Shown here piece after piece: positions 1-8,357 of a DNA stretch of 64,000 nucleotides. The stretch's first letter is position 1, and the number at the start of each line of letters is the position of its first letter. Under the pieces are notes generated by a model that was given only the letters and a program-made list of their open reading frames with translations, did not search any database and was not told the DNA's origin. Made by a program: the position numbers and the translations under genes. Origin of the DNA: Rubricella aquisinus (GTDB lineage Bacteria > Pseudomonadota > Alphaproteobacteria > Rhodobacterales > Rhodobacteraceae); NCBI RefSeq assembly GCF_014199445.1, contig NZ_JACIJS010000005.1, positions 186,001 to 250,000 on the forward strand, written 5' to 3'.

Positions 1-3000
1 CTCACCGGGGGCAAGCGCCTCGGTATCCGGGTCGCTGTCATCCAGAAGGTAGGTCCATGTGCCATCCGCCGCGAGTGTCAGCGCACCGTAGGTGCCCACG
101 ATCGCCGCGCCGACATTCGCCGCGCTCAGAACACCTCCGTCGGATGCTGCGCGCGCCACCGACAACACGTCCGTCGCATCGACATCCGTGTCATTGGCAA
201 GCACAGTGCCCGTCGCCGTGGCATCGCCCGCCTCTGTCGAGCCTTGCTCGATCACGGCATCACCAGCATTGCTGTCATTCGCAGCAACTGGTCCATCATT
301 GGTGCCGGTGACGGTGATGGTCACGTCATTCGTTGCGGTCGCGCCATGGGCATCTGTCGCAGTAACCTGAACCGTCACGTTTCGCGTTTCCCCGACAGCG
401 AGGTCTTGGAAATCAGAGCCGGGATCAAAGCTGAGCGTCGTGCCGGAAATCGCGGCGGAGCCTTCGCCCGGCGCGCTGGTGATGCTGTAGATCAGCGTCG
501 TGCCATCGTCATCGCTGTCGATGTCATCCCCAAGGGCGGAGAGATCAACCGCAATAGCAGCCCCATCCTCCTCAGCCGAGGCCGCAGCCGCCGCCATGCT
601 CGGCCCATCATTGGAGCCAGTGATGGTCACTGTCGCGGTTTCTGTCGCCAAACCGCCATTTCCATCGTCAACGGTATACGTAAAGCTGTCGGTCGTGGTC
701 TCCCCTTCCGCCAACCCTTCAAACTGGCCATTCGCATCATACTCGAACGTGCCGTCGCCATTATCGGTGACACTGCCCACCGTTCCGGTGGTGTCGATGC
801 TGATCGTGTGGGTGTCAGAGGCGTCAACGTCGGAATAGACCGCTGTGAGGGTCACAGTATCGGTCCCTGCCGTCGGGGTCACCTCAGCCGTGACACCGTC
901 GAGCTGGAGACTGCTCCAGACAAAATCAATGCCGGACAGGCTGAAGGTCACATCCGCCGTGCCCGCCGATGTGGCGGACGCCGGGACCGTGAGCGTGATA
1001 TCAGTGTCGCTCGTCGCGTCCTCGAAAATGAAGTAATCAAGCCCGACAACCTGCCGGTCGCTCGTGGCCCCGGTATAGGTGCCGCCGATTTCAAATGCGC
1101 TTGAGGGCACCAATTCCGGCACACCGTCTGTCATCGAAATCACCGACAACTCAAAATCGTAATTGTTCGGATTGACGTTGAGGATCATGCCATTGGCAGG
1201 CACCCAAGCGGCAGAAACGATATTGGCAAAATCGAAGGTCGCCAGCGTATTGGGCACGACAGACATGGACTCGGTGTCGTAGTCGACCACATAGAAATAG
1301 TTGGAATTGGGAATGTTCGCAGCACCGGCAGCCACGGAATAGCCGCTGCCATTCTCAGAAACAGCGCCGGAAATCGGCTGTGCGATCGGCGCATCATTGG
1401 TGCCGGTGACCGTGATCGTGACAGCATTGGTCGCAGTCGCGCCATGTGCGTCCGTTGCGGTGACCTCGATTGTCACATCGCGGGTTTCCCCAACGGCGAG
1501 ATCTTGGAAATCCGCGCCGGGATCAAAGCTGAGCGTGGTGCCAGAAATCGACGCCGCCCCCTCGCCAGGAGCGCCAGTGACCGCATAGGTCAGGCTGGCG
1601 CCATCGTCGTCGCTGTCCACATCCGCGCCAAGCGCGGAAAGATCAACTGACACCGCCCCACCGTCCTCAACGGCTGAGGTGGCAGCAGCCGAAAGGGTCG
1701 GCGCGTCATTCGTGCCAGTGACCGTCACAGTGACGGTATTGGTCGCGGTCGCACCATGCGCGTCCGTCGCGGTAACTTCCACCACGACATCGCGGGTTTC
1801 GCCCAAGGCGAGGTTCTGGAAATCAGCACCCGGATCGAAGGTCAGCGTCGTCCCACTGATCGCAGCCGAACCTTCTGCCGGTGCGCCTGTCACGCTGTAA
1901 GTCAGGCTGGCGCCATCATCGTCGCTGTCCACATCCGCGCCAAGCGCGGAAAGATCGACCGACACCGCCCCACCGTCCTCAACGGCTGAGGTGGCAGCAG
2001 CCGAAAGGGTCGGCGCGTCATTCGTGCCAGTGACCGTCACAGTGACGGTATTGGTCGCGGTCGCACCATGCGCGTCCGTCGCGGTAACTTCCACCACGAC
2101 ATCGCGGGTTTCGCCCAAGGCGAGGTTCTGGAAATCAGCACCCGGATCGAAGGTCAGCGTCGTCCCACTGATCGCAGCCGAACCTTCTGCCGGTGCGCCT
2201 GTCACGCTGTAAGTCAGGCTGGCGCCATCGTCGTCGCTGTCGACGTCATCACCCAGTGCGGCAAGGTCAACGGTGATGGAAGCGCCGTCTTCGGTCGCGC
2301 TCGCCGTTGCGGAGGCAAGCGTGGGCGCGTCATTCGTGCCGGTCACGACGATATCGTAGGACACGGTGGTCTGGTTGCCGTTCGCATCCATGATCTGAAG
2401 CGTGATGGTTTCGATCGTGGTCTGCCCAACCGCAAGATAGTCAAAATCGCCCAAGGGATCGAAATCAATTCGAATACCCTCGCTGGATCCCATCGCTGCG
2501 GCTTGCGTGGCAGAAAGCCCCTCAACCATACTGACCGCGCCGCGTGTGGAGGACACGCCGACGACCGTCACCGCGTCGCCATCGAAATCATAGAGGTCAA
2601 CATTCAGGCTCAGCCCTGCGTTTTCCTCAGTCGCGGCTTCAGACCGCAAGACAGCGATCGGTGCGTTGTTGCCATCGGTGGAATAGGTGAAGTCGTCAAA
2701 CTGCAGGAATTCGAAATGCTTGAGCATGTCGTTGCCATCTGCACCGGACACGTTAAGCGTGTTACCGCGCGACCACTCCCAGACGTAATCAAGGATGGAG
2801 CCGGTAAAGACCGCCGTATCCGTTCCATCATTGCCAAACAGAACGTCGTCGCCCGCGCCGCCAAAGACGATATCGTCACCATCGCCCGCATTCACGCGAT
2901 CGGCAGCGGCGGTTCCGATGATGTTATCGTTTCCATCACCGCCGTTAATGCGCATTCCAGTTTCGTTTGACGACGTATCGAGGACATTATCCTCGTCATT

Positions 3001-3054
3001 GCCATTCACTGGCTTGTTGGAGATTTTGACTTTTCCGGGGGTTTTGCGAGGCAT
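1..3054 (-). CDS. Giant RTX/VCBS cadherin-like repeat protein, N-terminal part (partial)
   Basis: The frame is open from an ATG at 3054 to the window edge (1018 codons seen), so the C-terminus is missing. Residues about 36-80 are glycine/aspartate-rich nonapeptides of the RTX calcium-binding type (GGDGNDNIIG, GGAGDDVLFGNDG). After residue ~235 come immunoglobulin-like domains of about 104 residues, each closing with a TGTNDAP-like junction (near 2345, 2030, 1718, 1406 and 303, and a variant near 617). The stretch around 800-620 has a VCBS signature (VTDNGDGTFEYDANG). Such proteins are large secreted adhesins or biofilm proteins, usually exported by type I secretion; no transporter lies in the window. 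No signal peptide is visible. Two adjacent units are nearly identical at DNA level. The exact ligand and secretion route are not shown by the sequence. Confidence 0.85.
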   Translation of the reverse strand, partial: MPRKTPGKVKISNKPVNGNDEDNVLDTSSNETGMRINGGDGNDNIIGTAAADRVNAGDGDDIVFGGAGDDVLFGNDGTDTAVFTGSILDYVWEWSRGNTLNVSGADGNDMLKHFEFLQFDDFTYSTDGNNAPIAVLRSEAATEENAGLSLNVDLYDFDGDAVTVVGVSSTRGAVSMVEGLSATQAAAMGSSEGIRIDFDPLGDFDYLAVGQTTIETITLQIMDANGNQTTVSYDIVVTGTNDAPTLASATASATEDGASITVDLAALGDDVDSDDDGASLTYSVTGAPAEGSAAISGTTLTFDPGADFQNLALGETRDVVVEVTATDAHGATATNTVTVTVTGTNDAPTLSAAATSAVEDGGAVSVDLSALGADVDSDDDGASLTYSVTGAPAEGSAAISGTTLTFDPGADFQNLALGETRDVVVEVTATDAHGATATNTVTVTVTGTNDAPTLSAAATSAVEDGGAVSVDLSALGADVDSDDDGASLTYAVTGAPGEGAASISGTTLSFDPGADFQDLAVGETRDVTIEVTATDAHGATATNAVTITVTGTNDAPIAQPISGAVSENGSGYSVAAGAANIPNSNYFYVVDYDTESMSVVPNTLATFDFANIVSAAWVPANGMILNVNPNNYDFELSVISMTDGVPELVPSSAFEIGGTYTGATSDRQVVGLDYFIFEDATSDTDITLTVPASATSAGTADVTFSLSGIDFVWSSLQLDGVTAEVTPTAGTDTVTLTAVYSDVDASDTHTISIDTTGTVGSVTDNGDGTFEYDANGQFEGLAEGETTTDSFTYTVDDGNGGLATETATVTITGSNDGPSMAAAAASAEEDGAAIAVDLSALGDDIDSDDDGTTLIYSITSAPGEGSAAISGTTLSFDPGSDFQDLAVGETRNVTVQVTATDAHGATATNDVTITVTGTNDGPVAANDSNAGDAVIEQGSTEAGDATATGTVLANDTDVDATDVLSVARAASDGGVLSAANVGAAIVGTYGALTLAADGTWTYLLDDSDPDTEALAPGE
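1649..2229 (-). repeat. Near-perfect 312-bp tandem repeat inside the adhesin gene
   Basis: Bases 1649-1917 and 1961-2229 are identical over 269 bp at an offset of 312 bp, which is 104 codons, so the reading frame is kept. Bases 1337-1605 form a more diverged third unit. The identity at DNA level points to recent unit duplication or gene conversion, typical of size-variable adhesins. It could also be an assembly-sensitive spot. Confidence 0.9.
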
Positions 3055-3659
3055 GACACAGACCTTGTAATGACAAGAGGGGGTGTCCCATGGTCATCTA
3101 CTGATCACAAATATGTCAACATTACAATTTATATCACTATAGATTGAATATATTTCAATTTTTTAAAAGAATTTTCAAAAAATGATTGGACTTTTTTAAT
3201 TCTAATTTTTCCCCTTAATTCAATAGATGTGTGAATAGTGTAATCCAATTCGAATTTTCTAAACCGACCTCAACGTCACATTCAGAATCTTGATTATAGT
3301 CAAGAGGATTACCGGCAACTAATCAACAAGGCGACAACTTTTTCACTCCACACCTTAAAGTTGTATCCGCCCGACTCAACCAAATCAGCCGCAAATCACT
3401 CAGTGCGCGCGACACCCCGGAAGGTTTCGATTGAGCGACACACGGGCCAAAAAAGCGCCCCTTAAACTTGGTGGCAGACACAGAATTTGAACCAGTTTGG
3501 AGCTTCCCTGCCGGTGTCACAATCCTGCTTCGGCGGTTGATAAAAAATATGTGATCGACGCTGATATGCCGCTCTATCCGCTTGCAGTTTTTGCGAGATT
3601 TGCCGAATTGCTTTCTCGCAACGTGTTTCGTCTTGGTTTCATTTGCGTTAAATTTCGGC
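3055..3659. other. 605-bp gene-poor gap, AT-rich near the adhesin start
   Basis: No convincing gene is seen here. Bases about 3105-3290 are much richer in A and T than the rest of the window and probably contain the promoter of the minus-strand adhesin gene; a TTGACA-like box lies at 3114-3119 on the minus strand, without a clear partner. Short inverted repeats occur at 3064-3077 (CTTGT/ACAAG) and 3289-3304 (CTTGA/TCAAG). A tRNA 3'-end-like fragment sits at 3469-3496. Reading frames of about 110 codons in both directions across 3320-3660 have no recognisable domain. Confidence 0.6.
3469..3496 (-). other. tRNA 3'-end-like fragment (T-arm, acceptor strand, CCA)
   Basis: Read on the minus strand, this stretch has the layout of a tRNA 3' end: ACTGG, a TTCAAAT loop, TCTGT, seven acceptor bases GTCTGCC, a discriminator A, and CCA. 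The T-stem pairs at four of five positions including one wobble. No matching 5' acceptor, D-arm or anticodon arm lies upstream, so it is not a complete tRNA. A GC-rich stretch followed by six T residues comes just after it on the same strand (3461-3447), as behind a real tRNA gene. It may be a decayed tRNA or an attachment-site scar. Confidence 0.4.
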
Positions 3660-4118
3660 ATGGAAATTTTCTGGACTGACCTCCTCGACGGAGAGCGCTA
3701 CGCGGTATTGTCCGTATGTATCGCCTATGTTCTTCTAATGGGTGTGATCGCCGTCGTGAGATGCCTCGGTATACGCCGCTGGCCGCGCACAACGGGGACA
3801 CTCACGGAAGATGGGTTTTCGAGCATAGGTAGCGGTAGCGACAGAATGCAAACCGCGCGCGTACGCTATGAATACATCGTCGACGGCATTCCCTATCGTG
3901 GGACGCGGCTCAGCCCCGTTTTGATTTATGCGTCAGGGAAAAGACTGGCGAAGTGGCAAAAGGGCGGGATCCAAAGACATGGGAATGACCGCATCACGGT
4001 GTTCTACAACCCTGCTCGGCCGCAAAAATCCTACCTGATCCTACCTCAATGGACGAGCATCATTGGCATATGCCTCCTCACGATCCTATTGGTCATGGTT
4101 TTCTGGCTTGCATTTTGA
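3660..4118 (+). CDS. DUF3592-type membrane protein
   Basis: A 152-residue protein with one membrane segment near residues 15-37, a soluble middle part, and a second hydrophobic segment at the C-terminus. The middle section (WPRTTGTLTEDGF... VRYEYIVDGIPYRGTR... VFYNPARPQKSYL) matches the DUF3592 pattern, in which a short beta-rich domain sits between two helices. The function of that family is unknown. The frame stays open to a TTG at 3582, which would add 26 hydrophobic residues; I prefer ATG at 3660. It stands alone, with tRNA-Tyr on the other strand downstream. Confidence 0.65.
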   Translation: MEIFWTDLLDGERYAVLSVCIAYVLLMGVIAVVRCLGIRRWPRTTGTLTEDGFSSIGSGSDRMQTARVRYEYIVDGIPYRGTRLSPVLIYASGKRLAKWQKGGIQRHGNDRITVFYNPARPQKSYLILPQWTSIIGICLLTILLVMVFWLAF

Positions 4119-4294
4119 TGGCGGCGCTTTCAGGGCAGTAGCGACGCTGGAGTGACTGCTTAACGTTACGCTAACCTGCGCCCCCCGCGCTGACGGGAGC
4201 GTGCTTTGCTGCTCGAGACGAACCAAATCTGTAAACCGGGCTATGGACAGCTTTTCCACCCAATTTCGCGAATTTTTTTCATAATGAAATCAAG

Positions 4295-4380
4295 TGGTGG
4301 GAGGGACAGGATTCGAACCTGTGTAGGGTTTCCCCGACGGAGTTACAGTCCGTTGCATTTGACCGCTCTGCCACCCTCCC
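4295..4380 (-). tRNA. tRNA-Tyr (GTA anticodon)
   Basis: An 86-nt class II tRNA with encoded CCA end. The acceptor stem pairs GGGAGGG (4380-4374) with CCCTCCC (4305-4299). The anticodon arm reads CGGACTGTAACTCCG with GTA as anticodon, and there is a long variable arm (CGGGGAAACCC) as in bacterial tRNA-Tyr. The T-loop TTCGAAT is canonical. No flanking integrase or duplicated 3' end is visible next to it. Confidence 0.97.
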
Positions 4381-4531
4381 ATCCAGCGGCAGCGTGCTGC
4401 CCTGTCATCTTGGTGACGGAGGGGAGATACGGCGCGTGCCCTGCCCCGTCAACCGCAAAATGCGCTCCTGCGGCTTGCGCATGCTGCGGCTTCGTGCGAC
4501 CCCGGTTTCAGACGAACCCCAAGGAAACGCC

Positions 4532-5323
4532 ATGGCCGATCATCCCGCCCGTAAAAAACCCCAACATGTGATCGACGCGGAGCGTGCGCGCAAGGCAGGC
4601 TCGGATCGCGTTTGGCTGTTTGGCATCCACGCGGTGCGCGATGCGCTGCTTAATCCCGCACGCGTCAAGCATCGCCTCATGGTCACGAAAAACGGGGCCG
4701 ATCGGTTGGGGGAGGCGATCAACAGCGCCGGGATCACGCCCGAGATTCACGATCCACGCAAATTCAATCCGCCCATTGATGCGCAATCGGTCCATCAGGG
4801 GGCTGCGCTGGAAGTAGATCCACTGGATTGGGGATCGGTGTCGGAAGCCTGCGCGCCGGGACAGGCGGCTCCGGTTGTGCTGCTGCTGGATCGCGTGACC
4901 GATCCGCATAATGTGGGGGCGATCCTGCGCTCTGCCGAGGTATTCGGCGCGCGGGCGGTCATTGCCCCTCGCCGCAATGGTGCTCCGGAGACCGGCGCCT
5001 TGGCGAAAACGGCATCGGGCGCATTGGAGCGGCAACCCTATCTGCGCGTGCCCAACCTTGCCCGCGCCATGCTCTCTCTCAAGGAGATGGGGTATTTCAT
5101 CATCGGGCTGGATGGAGAGGCGGATCAGGATCTCGGCCCGGTGTTGGCCTCGCACACGCACCATCCCGTTGCCTTCGCACTCGGGGCCGAGGGGCCGGGC
5201 TTGCGGCAACTGACCAAGGACACATGCCATATGCTCGCCCGTATTCCGGCGGCAGGCAGTTTCGGATCGCTCAACGTCTCGAATGCGGCGGCTGTCTCGC
5301 TATACGCCGCAACCTTGCGCTGA
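4532..5323 (+). CDS. rlmB: TrmH/SpoU-family rRNA 2'-O-methyltransferase (RlmB type)
   Basis: A 263-residue SPOUT methyltransferase that most likely methylates the 2'-O of a guanosine in 23S rRNA (G2251 in E. coli numbering) using S-adenosylmethionine. The N-terminal substrate-binding domain starts around residue 27 (VWLFGIHAVRDAL). The three SpoU motifs are present: NVGAILRSA (127-135), ALGAEGPGLR (216-225) and the knot-forming GSLNVSNAAAVSLY (245-258). The start is ATG 4532, preceded by AAGGAA; the frame is open further upstream but that part is not family-like. It is divergent from tRNA-Tyr. Substrate assignment rests on family resemblance. Confidence 0.88.
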   Translation: MADHPARKKPQHVIDAERARKAGSDRVWLFGIHAVRDALLNPARVKHRLMVTKNGADRLGEAINSAGITPEIHDPRKFNPPIDAQSVHQGAALEVDPLDWGSVSEACAPGQAAPVVLLLDRVTDPHNVGAILRSAEVFGARAVIAPRRNGAPETGALAKTASGALERQPYLRVPNLARAMLSLKEMGYFIIGLDGEADQDLGPVLASHTHHPVAFALGAEGPGLRQLTKDTCHMLARIPAAGSFGSLNVSNAAAVSLYAATLR

Positions 5324-5348
5324 GCGGGACGAGACCCATATCTGACCC

Positions 5349-5642
5349 ATGGATCGCATCACAAAAATCGCCACTTGCTGTTATTGCGGCACCCGTTCGA
5401 CCCTGATCCTTGATCGGGAGCGGCACGAATTGGCCTGCCCGTCCTGTGCCGCGCCGCTGCATAACCTCAAACAGGTGAAGGTGGATCGCAACCCTGCCAA
5501 GCCCGCGCCGAAGCCCTCTAAGCCGAAATATGAGGCAAAGCCGGAGAAGCGGGCGAAATACGACAAGCCGAAAAAGAAACAAAAGAAACGCAAGCCCCTT
5601 TGGTACAAGGCGCTGGAAGAGGTCATCGACCTGATCGATTGA
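5349..5642 (+). CDS. Small zinc-ribbon, lysine-rich protein
   Basis: A 97-residue protein with two CxxC pairs (CYCG near residue 11 and CPSC near 30) that would form a zinc ribbon. It is followed by a very basic, proline-rich tail (residues about 50-82) and a short C-terminal helix WYKALEEVIDLID. The combination suggests nucleic-acid or ribosome contact, but no function is known to me. It lies 25 bp behind rlmB on the same strand and may be co-transcribed with it. Confidence 0.7.
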   Translation: MDRITKIATCCYCGTRSTLILDRERHELACPSCAAPLHNLKQVKVDRNPAKPAPKPSKPKYEAKPEKRAKYDKPKKKQKKRKPLWYKALEEVIDLID

Positions 5643-5753
5643 CCCGATTTTGAAACAATTGCACACGTCCCGTCACGTCGCCGTGTGAGGGGTTTGCAGC
5701 CGCCCTCGTCAGGCCCATTCTTTTGTCAACGCAACACGAATGGAGCCTGTCTG

Positions 5754-6227
5754 ATGAGCGTGTCCCTCTCTCGCCGCCAAATCCTGCTTGGGGCGGCTGC
5801 CCTGTCTGTCCTGCCAAATGTGGCACTGGCCAAGGATGCCATTTTCACGGCCCGACGGGGGCGGCTGCCGGTCGGGGATCATTTTGCGATCCGGGGCTAT
5901 GATCCAGTGGCCTATTTCGACGGGGCCGCAATGGCCGGGGATGATGCGATCACGGCGGAGTGGAATGGCGTGCTCTGGTCCTTCAGCAGTGAGGCGAATC
6001 GCGCCCGCTTCATCGCCGAACCCGAAGCATTCGCCCCGCAATATGGCGGCTATTGCGCATGGGCCGTGGCGCAGGGCTATACCGCACCGATTGATCCCGA
6101 AGCGTGGAGGGTCGTCGATAACCGCCTGTATCTGAACGCCAATCGCAGTGTTCAACAGCGTTGGGAAGCCGATATTCCGGGGTTTATTGCCCGCGCGAAT
6201 GAAAATTGGCCGGGCGTTTTGAATTGA
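5754..6227 (+). CDS. Tat-exported YHS-domain protein
   Basis: A 157-residue protein with an N-terminal twin-arginine signal (SRRQILLGAAALSVLPNV, ending near ALA) and a YHS-like domain (IRGYDPVAYFDGAAMAGDD, FSSEANRARFIAEPEAFAPQ, YGGYCAWAV). YHS domains are small metal- or redox-associated modules; Tat export implies folding before transport to the periplasm. The ATG at 5754 is preceded by GGAG and places the RR motif at the N-terminus, which decides the start. A strong terminator follows at 6355. The exact ligand is unknown. Confidence 0.85.
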   Translation: MSVSLSRRQILLGAAALSVLPNVALAKDAIFTARRGRLPVGDHFAIRGYDPVAYFDGAAMAGDDAITAEWNGVLWSFSSEANRARFIAEPEAFAPQYGGYCAWAVAQGYTAPIDPEAWRVVDNRLYLNANRSVQQRWEADIPGFIARANENWPGVLN

Positions 6228-6239
6228 TTGGTCACAACT

Positions 6240-6384
6240 TGTTCATAATCTTGCGCGACGCTATCGCAGATCAAACATGCTGTGCTATGTTTGTCTTGAG
6301 AGGGTGAGCTGGACGACTGACCCTCTGCCACAACTGTCCCTCGTTCCGACCTTGCGCCCGAAGCACCGCTTCGGGCGTTTTTTT
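6240..6384 (+). ncRNA. Candidate small RNA or structured 3' region
   Basis: Between the YHS gene and the CoA-binding gene is a stretch with two hairpins: GAGGGT (about 6299) pairing with ACCCTC (about 6320), and the GC-rich terminator at 6355-6377 followed by T residues. Stretches with an internal hairpin plus a strong terminator in an otherwise empty intergenic space are often small RNAs. No clear promoter is seen, so it may simply be the YHS mRNA 3' end. I recognise no known RNA family. Confidence 0.3.
6355..6384 (+). terminator. Rho-independent terminator
   Basis: A 9-bp perfect stem CGCCCGAAG/CTTCGGGCG (6355-6363 and 6369-6377) with a five-base loop is followed by seven T residues. It separates the YHS gene from the CoA-binding gene. 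Confidence 0.92.
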
Positions 6385-6420
6385 ATGGCTGGCGCCTTTT
6401 TGTCGCGCTAGGGTCCGCCC

Positions 6421-6912
6421 ATGGATGAGAGCTATACCGACGATCATTTGCGCAAGATTCTGCGCCGCACCAAAACGGTCGCCTGCGTGGGCGTGAGCCT
6501 CAATGAGGTGCGGCCCTCCTATTTCGTGGCACGCTATCTCAAGCTGAAACAGTTTCGCGTGATCGGTGTGAACCCGGGCTATGCGGGGCAAACCGGGTTC
6601 GGGGATCAGATTGTCGCCAGCTTGGGCGAGATACCCGCAGCGGTTGGCCCCGTGCATATGGTCGATATATTCCGCCGGTCAGAACAAGCTGGCGCGGTCG
6701 TGGATGAGGCGCTTGATGCGCTGCTTGATCGGGGCCTGCAAACCATATGGATGCAAATCGGCGTGACGGACCCGGACGCAGCGGCGCGCGCGCGGGAAAA
6801 AGGTGTCGATGTCATCATGAATCGCTGCCCCAAGATCGAATATCAGCGTCTGTTCGGGGAATTGCGCTGGGGCGGGATTGCCACCGGGATTATCTCTTCA
6901 AAGCTGAAATAG
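6421..6912 (+). CDS. CoA-binding (YccU-like) Rossmann-fold protein
   Basis: A 163-residue single-domain protein of the CoA_binding_2 type. The nucleotide-binding start is KTVACVGVSLNEVRPSYFVARYL (here residues ~18-40), followed by VIGVNPGYAG and a C-terminal part (IWMQIGVTDPDAAARA, VIMNRCPKIEY) that resembles the CoA-binding domain of succinyl-CoA synthetase alpha. Such free-standing proteins bind CoA but have no firm reaction. It lies just upstream of metY, 122 bp away, as is common in related genomes, which hints at a link to sulfur or CoA metabolism. Confidence 0.88.
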   Translation: MDESYTDDHLRKILRRTKTVACVGVSLNEVRPSYFVARYLKLKQFRVIGVNPGYAGQTGFGDQIVASLGEIPAAVGPVHMVDIFRRSEQAGAVVDEALDALLDRGLQTIWMQIGVTDPDAAARAREKGVDVIMNRCPKIEYQRLFGELRWGGIATGIISSKLK

Positions 6913-7001
6913 GCGCTTTTCTCACAAAAAGTGCAAAAAACAGGGTGCATTCCGAAAACTCGCATCCTATTGTCCGGCGCAAGCTGTGGTTGCAGCCGAT
7001 C

Positions 7002-7018
7002 TACAATAATATGTTGTA
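7002..7018. promoter_or_regulatory. Operator-like inverted repeat before metY
   Basis: TACAA and TTGTA arms flank a 7-bp AT-rich centre, 17 bp before the metY ATG. The position overlaps the expected promoter/leader region and could be a repressor site or just AT-rich leader. No known riboswitch pattern was recognised here. Confidence 0.3.
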
Positions 7019-7034
7019 ATTTGTGAGAGAAACC

Positions 7035-8327
7035 ATGTCCGACACCCCCACCTACGGCTTTGACACGCTGCAAATCCATGCGGGCTCCGCGCCCGATCCG
7101 GCGACCGGCGCGCGTCAGACCCCGATCTATCAGAACACCGGCTATGTGTTCCGCGATGCCGATCATGCAGCGGCCCTCTTTAACCTTCAGGAAGTGGGCT
7201 TCATCTATTCCCGCCTGACGAACCCGACCGTTGCAGTGCTGCAAGAGCGGCTCGCAACACTTGAGGGTGGCGTGGGGGCTGTGGCGACGTCCTCCGGGCA
7301 CGCGGCGCAGATCATGGCACTGTTCCCGCTGATGCGCCCGGGCGACAATGTGGTCGTCTCCAACAAGCTCTATGGCGGCACCGTCACCCAGTTCAGCCAG
7401 ACGATCAAACGGTTCGGCTGGGAAGCGAAATTCGTCGATATCGACGATCGGGGTGCCGTGTCCCGCGCCTGCACAAAAAAGACGAAGGCGATCTTCTGCG
7501 AGAGCATCGCAAACCCCGGCGGCCATGTGGCCGACCTAGAGTCCATCGCGAAAATCGCGGATCGCAAGGGCATCCCCCTGATCGTGGATAACACCACCGC
7601 AACGCCCTACCTGTGCAACCCGATTGCTCATGGCGCGACGCTCGTGGTGCATTCAACCACGAAATACATCTCCGGCAATGGTACGGCGATGGGCGGCGTT
7701 GTGATCGACAGCGGCAAGTTCGACTGGTCCGCCAGCGACAAATTCCCGTCCCTGTCCGAGCCTGAGCCGGCCTATCACGGTCTCAAGTTCCATGAGACTT
7801 TCGGGCATCTCGCGTTCACCTTCCACGGAATCGCCATCGGCCTGCGGGATCTGGGCATGTGCCAAAGCCCGCAAAATGCGTTCCTGACCCTTTTGGGCTG
7901 TGAAACCCTGTCCCTGCGGATGGAGCGGCACGTCGCCAACGCCAAGAAGATCGCTGAATGGCTGGAAAATGACGACCGGATCGAGCATGTGACCTATGCA
8001 GGCCTCAAATCCTCCCCCCATGCGCGGCGCGTGAAGAAGCTCTACAAAAAGGGTGCGGGCGCGTTGTTCACCTTCGCAGTCAAGGGCGGCTATGACGCCT
8101 GCGTCAAACTGGTGGATAGTGTGGAATTGTTCAGCCATGTCGCAAACCTTGGCGATACGCGCAGCCTGATCATCCACTCCGCTTCCACCACCCACCGCCA
8201 GTTGACGCCCGAGCAGCAGGAGGCCGCTGGTGCCGCCGCGAATGTGGTGCGTGTGTCCATCGGGCTGGAGGACGCGGACGACCTGATCCGCGATCTCGAT
8301 CAGGCGCTGAGCAAGGCTGTCGGCTGA
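7035..8327 (+). CDS. metY: O-acetylhomoserine sulfhydrylase (MetY)
   Basis: A 430-residue PLP enzyme of the Cys/Met metabolism family, the usual length for O-acetylhomoserine aminocarboxypropyltransferase. It combines O-acetylhomoserine with sulfide (or methanethiol) to give homocysteine (or methionine) in the cytoplasm. Visible features: YSRLTNPT near residue 58, the PLP-binding VHSTTKYISG with the Schiff-base lysine at 210, and the C-terminal SLIIHSASTTHRQL. ATG 7035 is used because GAGAGAA precedes it; a GTG at 7023 is in frame. A terminator lies 30 bp behind the stop. Sulfide versus other thiol preference cannot be read from the sequence. Confidence 0.95.
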   Translation: MSDTPTYGFDTLQIHAGSAPDPATGARQTPIYQNTGYVFRDADHAAALFNLQEVGFIYSRLTNPTVAVLQERLATLEGGVGAVATSSGHAAQIMALFPLMRPGDNVVVSNKLYGGTVTQFSQTIKRFGWEAKFVDIDDRGAVSRACTKKTKAIFCESIANPGGHVADLESIAKIADRKGIPLIVDNTTATPYLCNPIAHGATLVVHSTTKYISGNGTAMGGVVIDSGKFDWSASDKFPSLSEPEPAYHGLKFHETFGHLAFTFHGIAIGLRDLGMCQSPQNAFLTLLGCETLSLRMERHVANAKKIAEWLENDDRIEHVTYAGLKSSPHARRVKKLYKKGAGALFTFAVKGGYDACVKLVDSVELFSHVANLGDTRSLIIHSASTTHRQLTPEQQEAAGAAANVVRVSIGLEDADDLIRDLDQALSKAVG

Positions 8328-8357
8328 TCAATCACCGCTGATCTGACCCCACACAGG

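Noticed and set aside
244-2970. Several plus-strand frames of 70-300 codons opposite the adhesin
   Set aside because: They repeat with the adhesin units and are mirror frames of it.
3447-3580. Permuted tmRNA or complete tRNA gene around the CCA-ending fragment
   Set aside because: No matching 5' acceptor, anticodon arm or tag-coding sequence was found.
3323-3661. 112-codon minus-strand frame in the gap
   Set aside because: No domain, no ribosome-binding site seen and it runs across the tRNA-like fragment.
6913-7034. SAM-II or SAM/SAH riboswitch before metY
   Set aside because: Neither conserved pattern could be matched by eye in these 122 bases.
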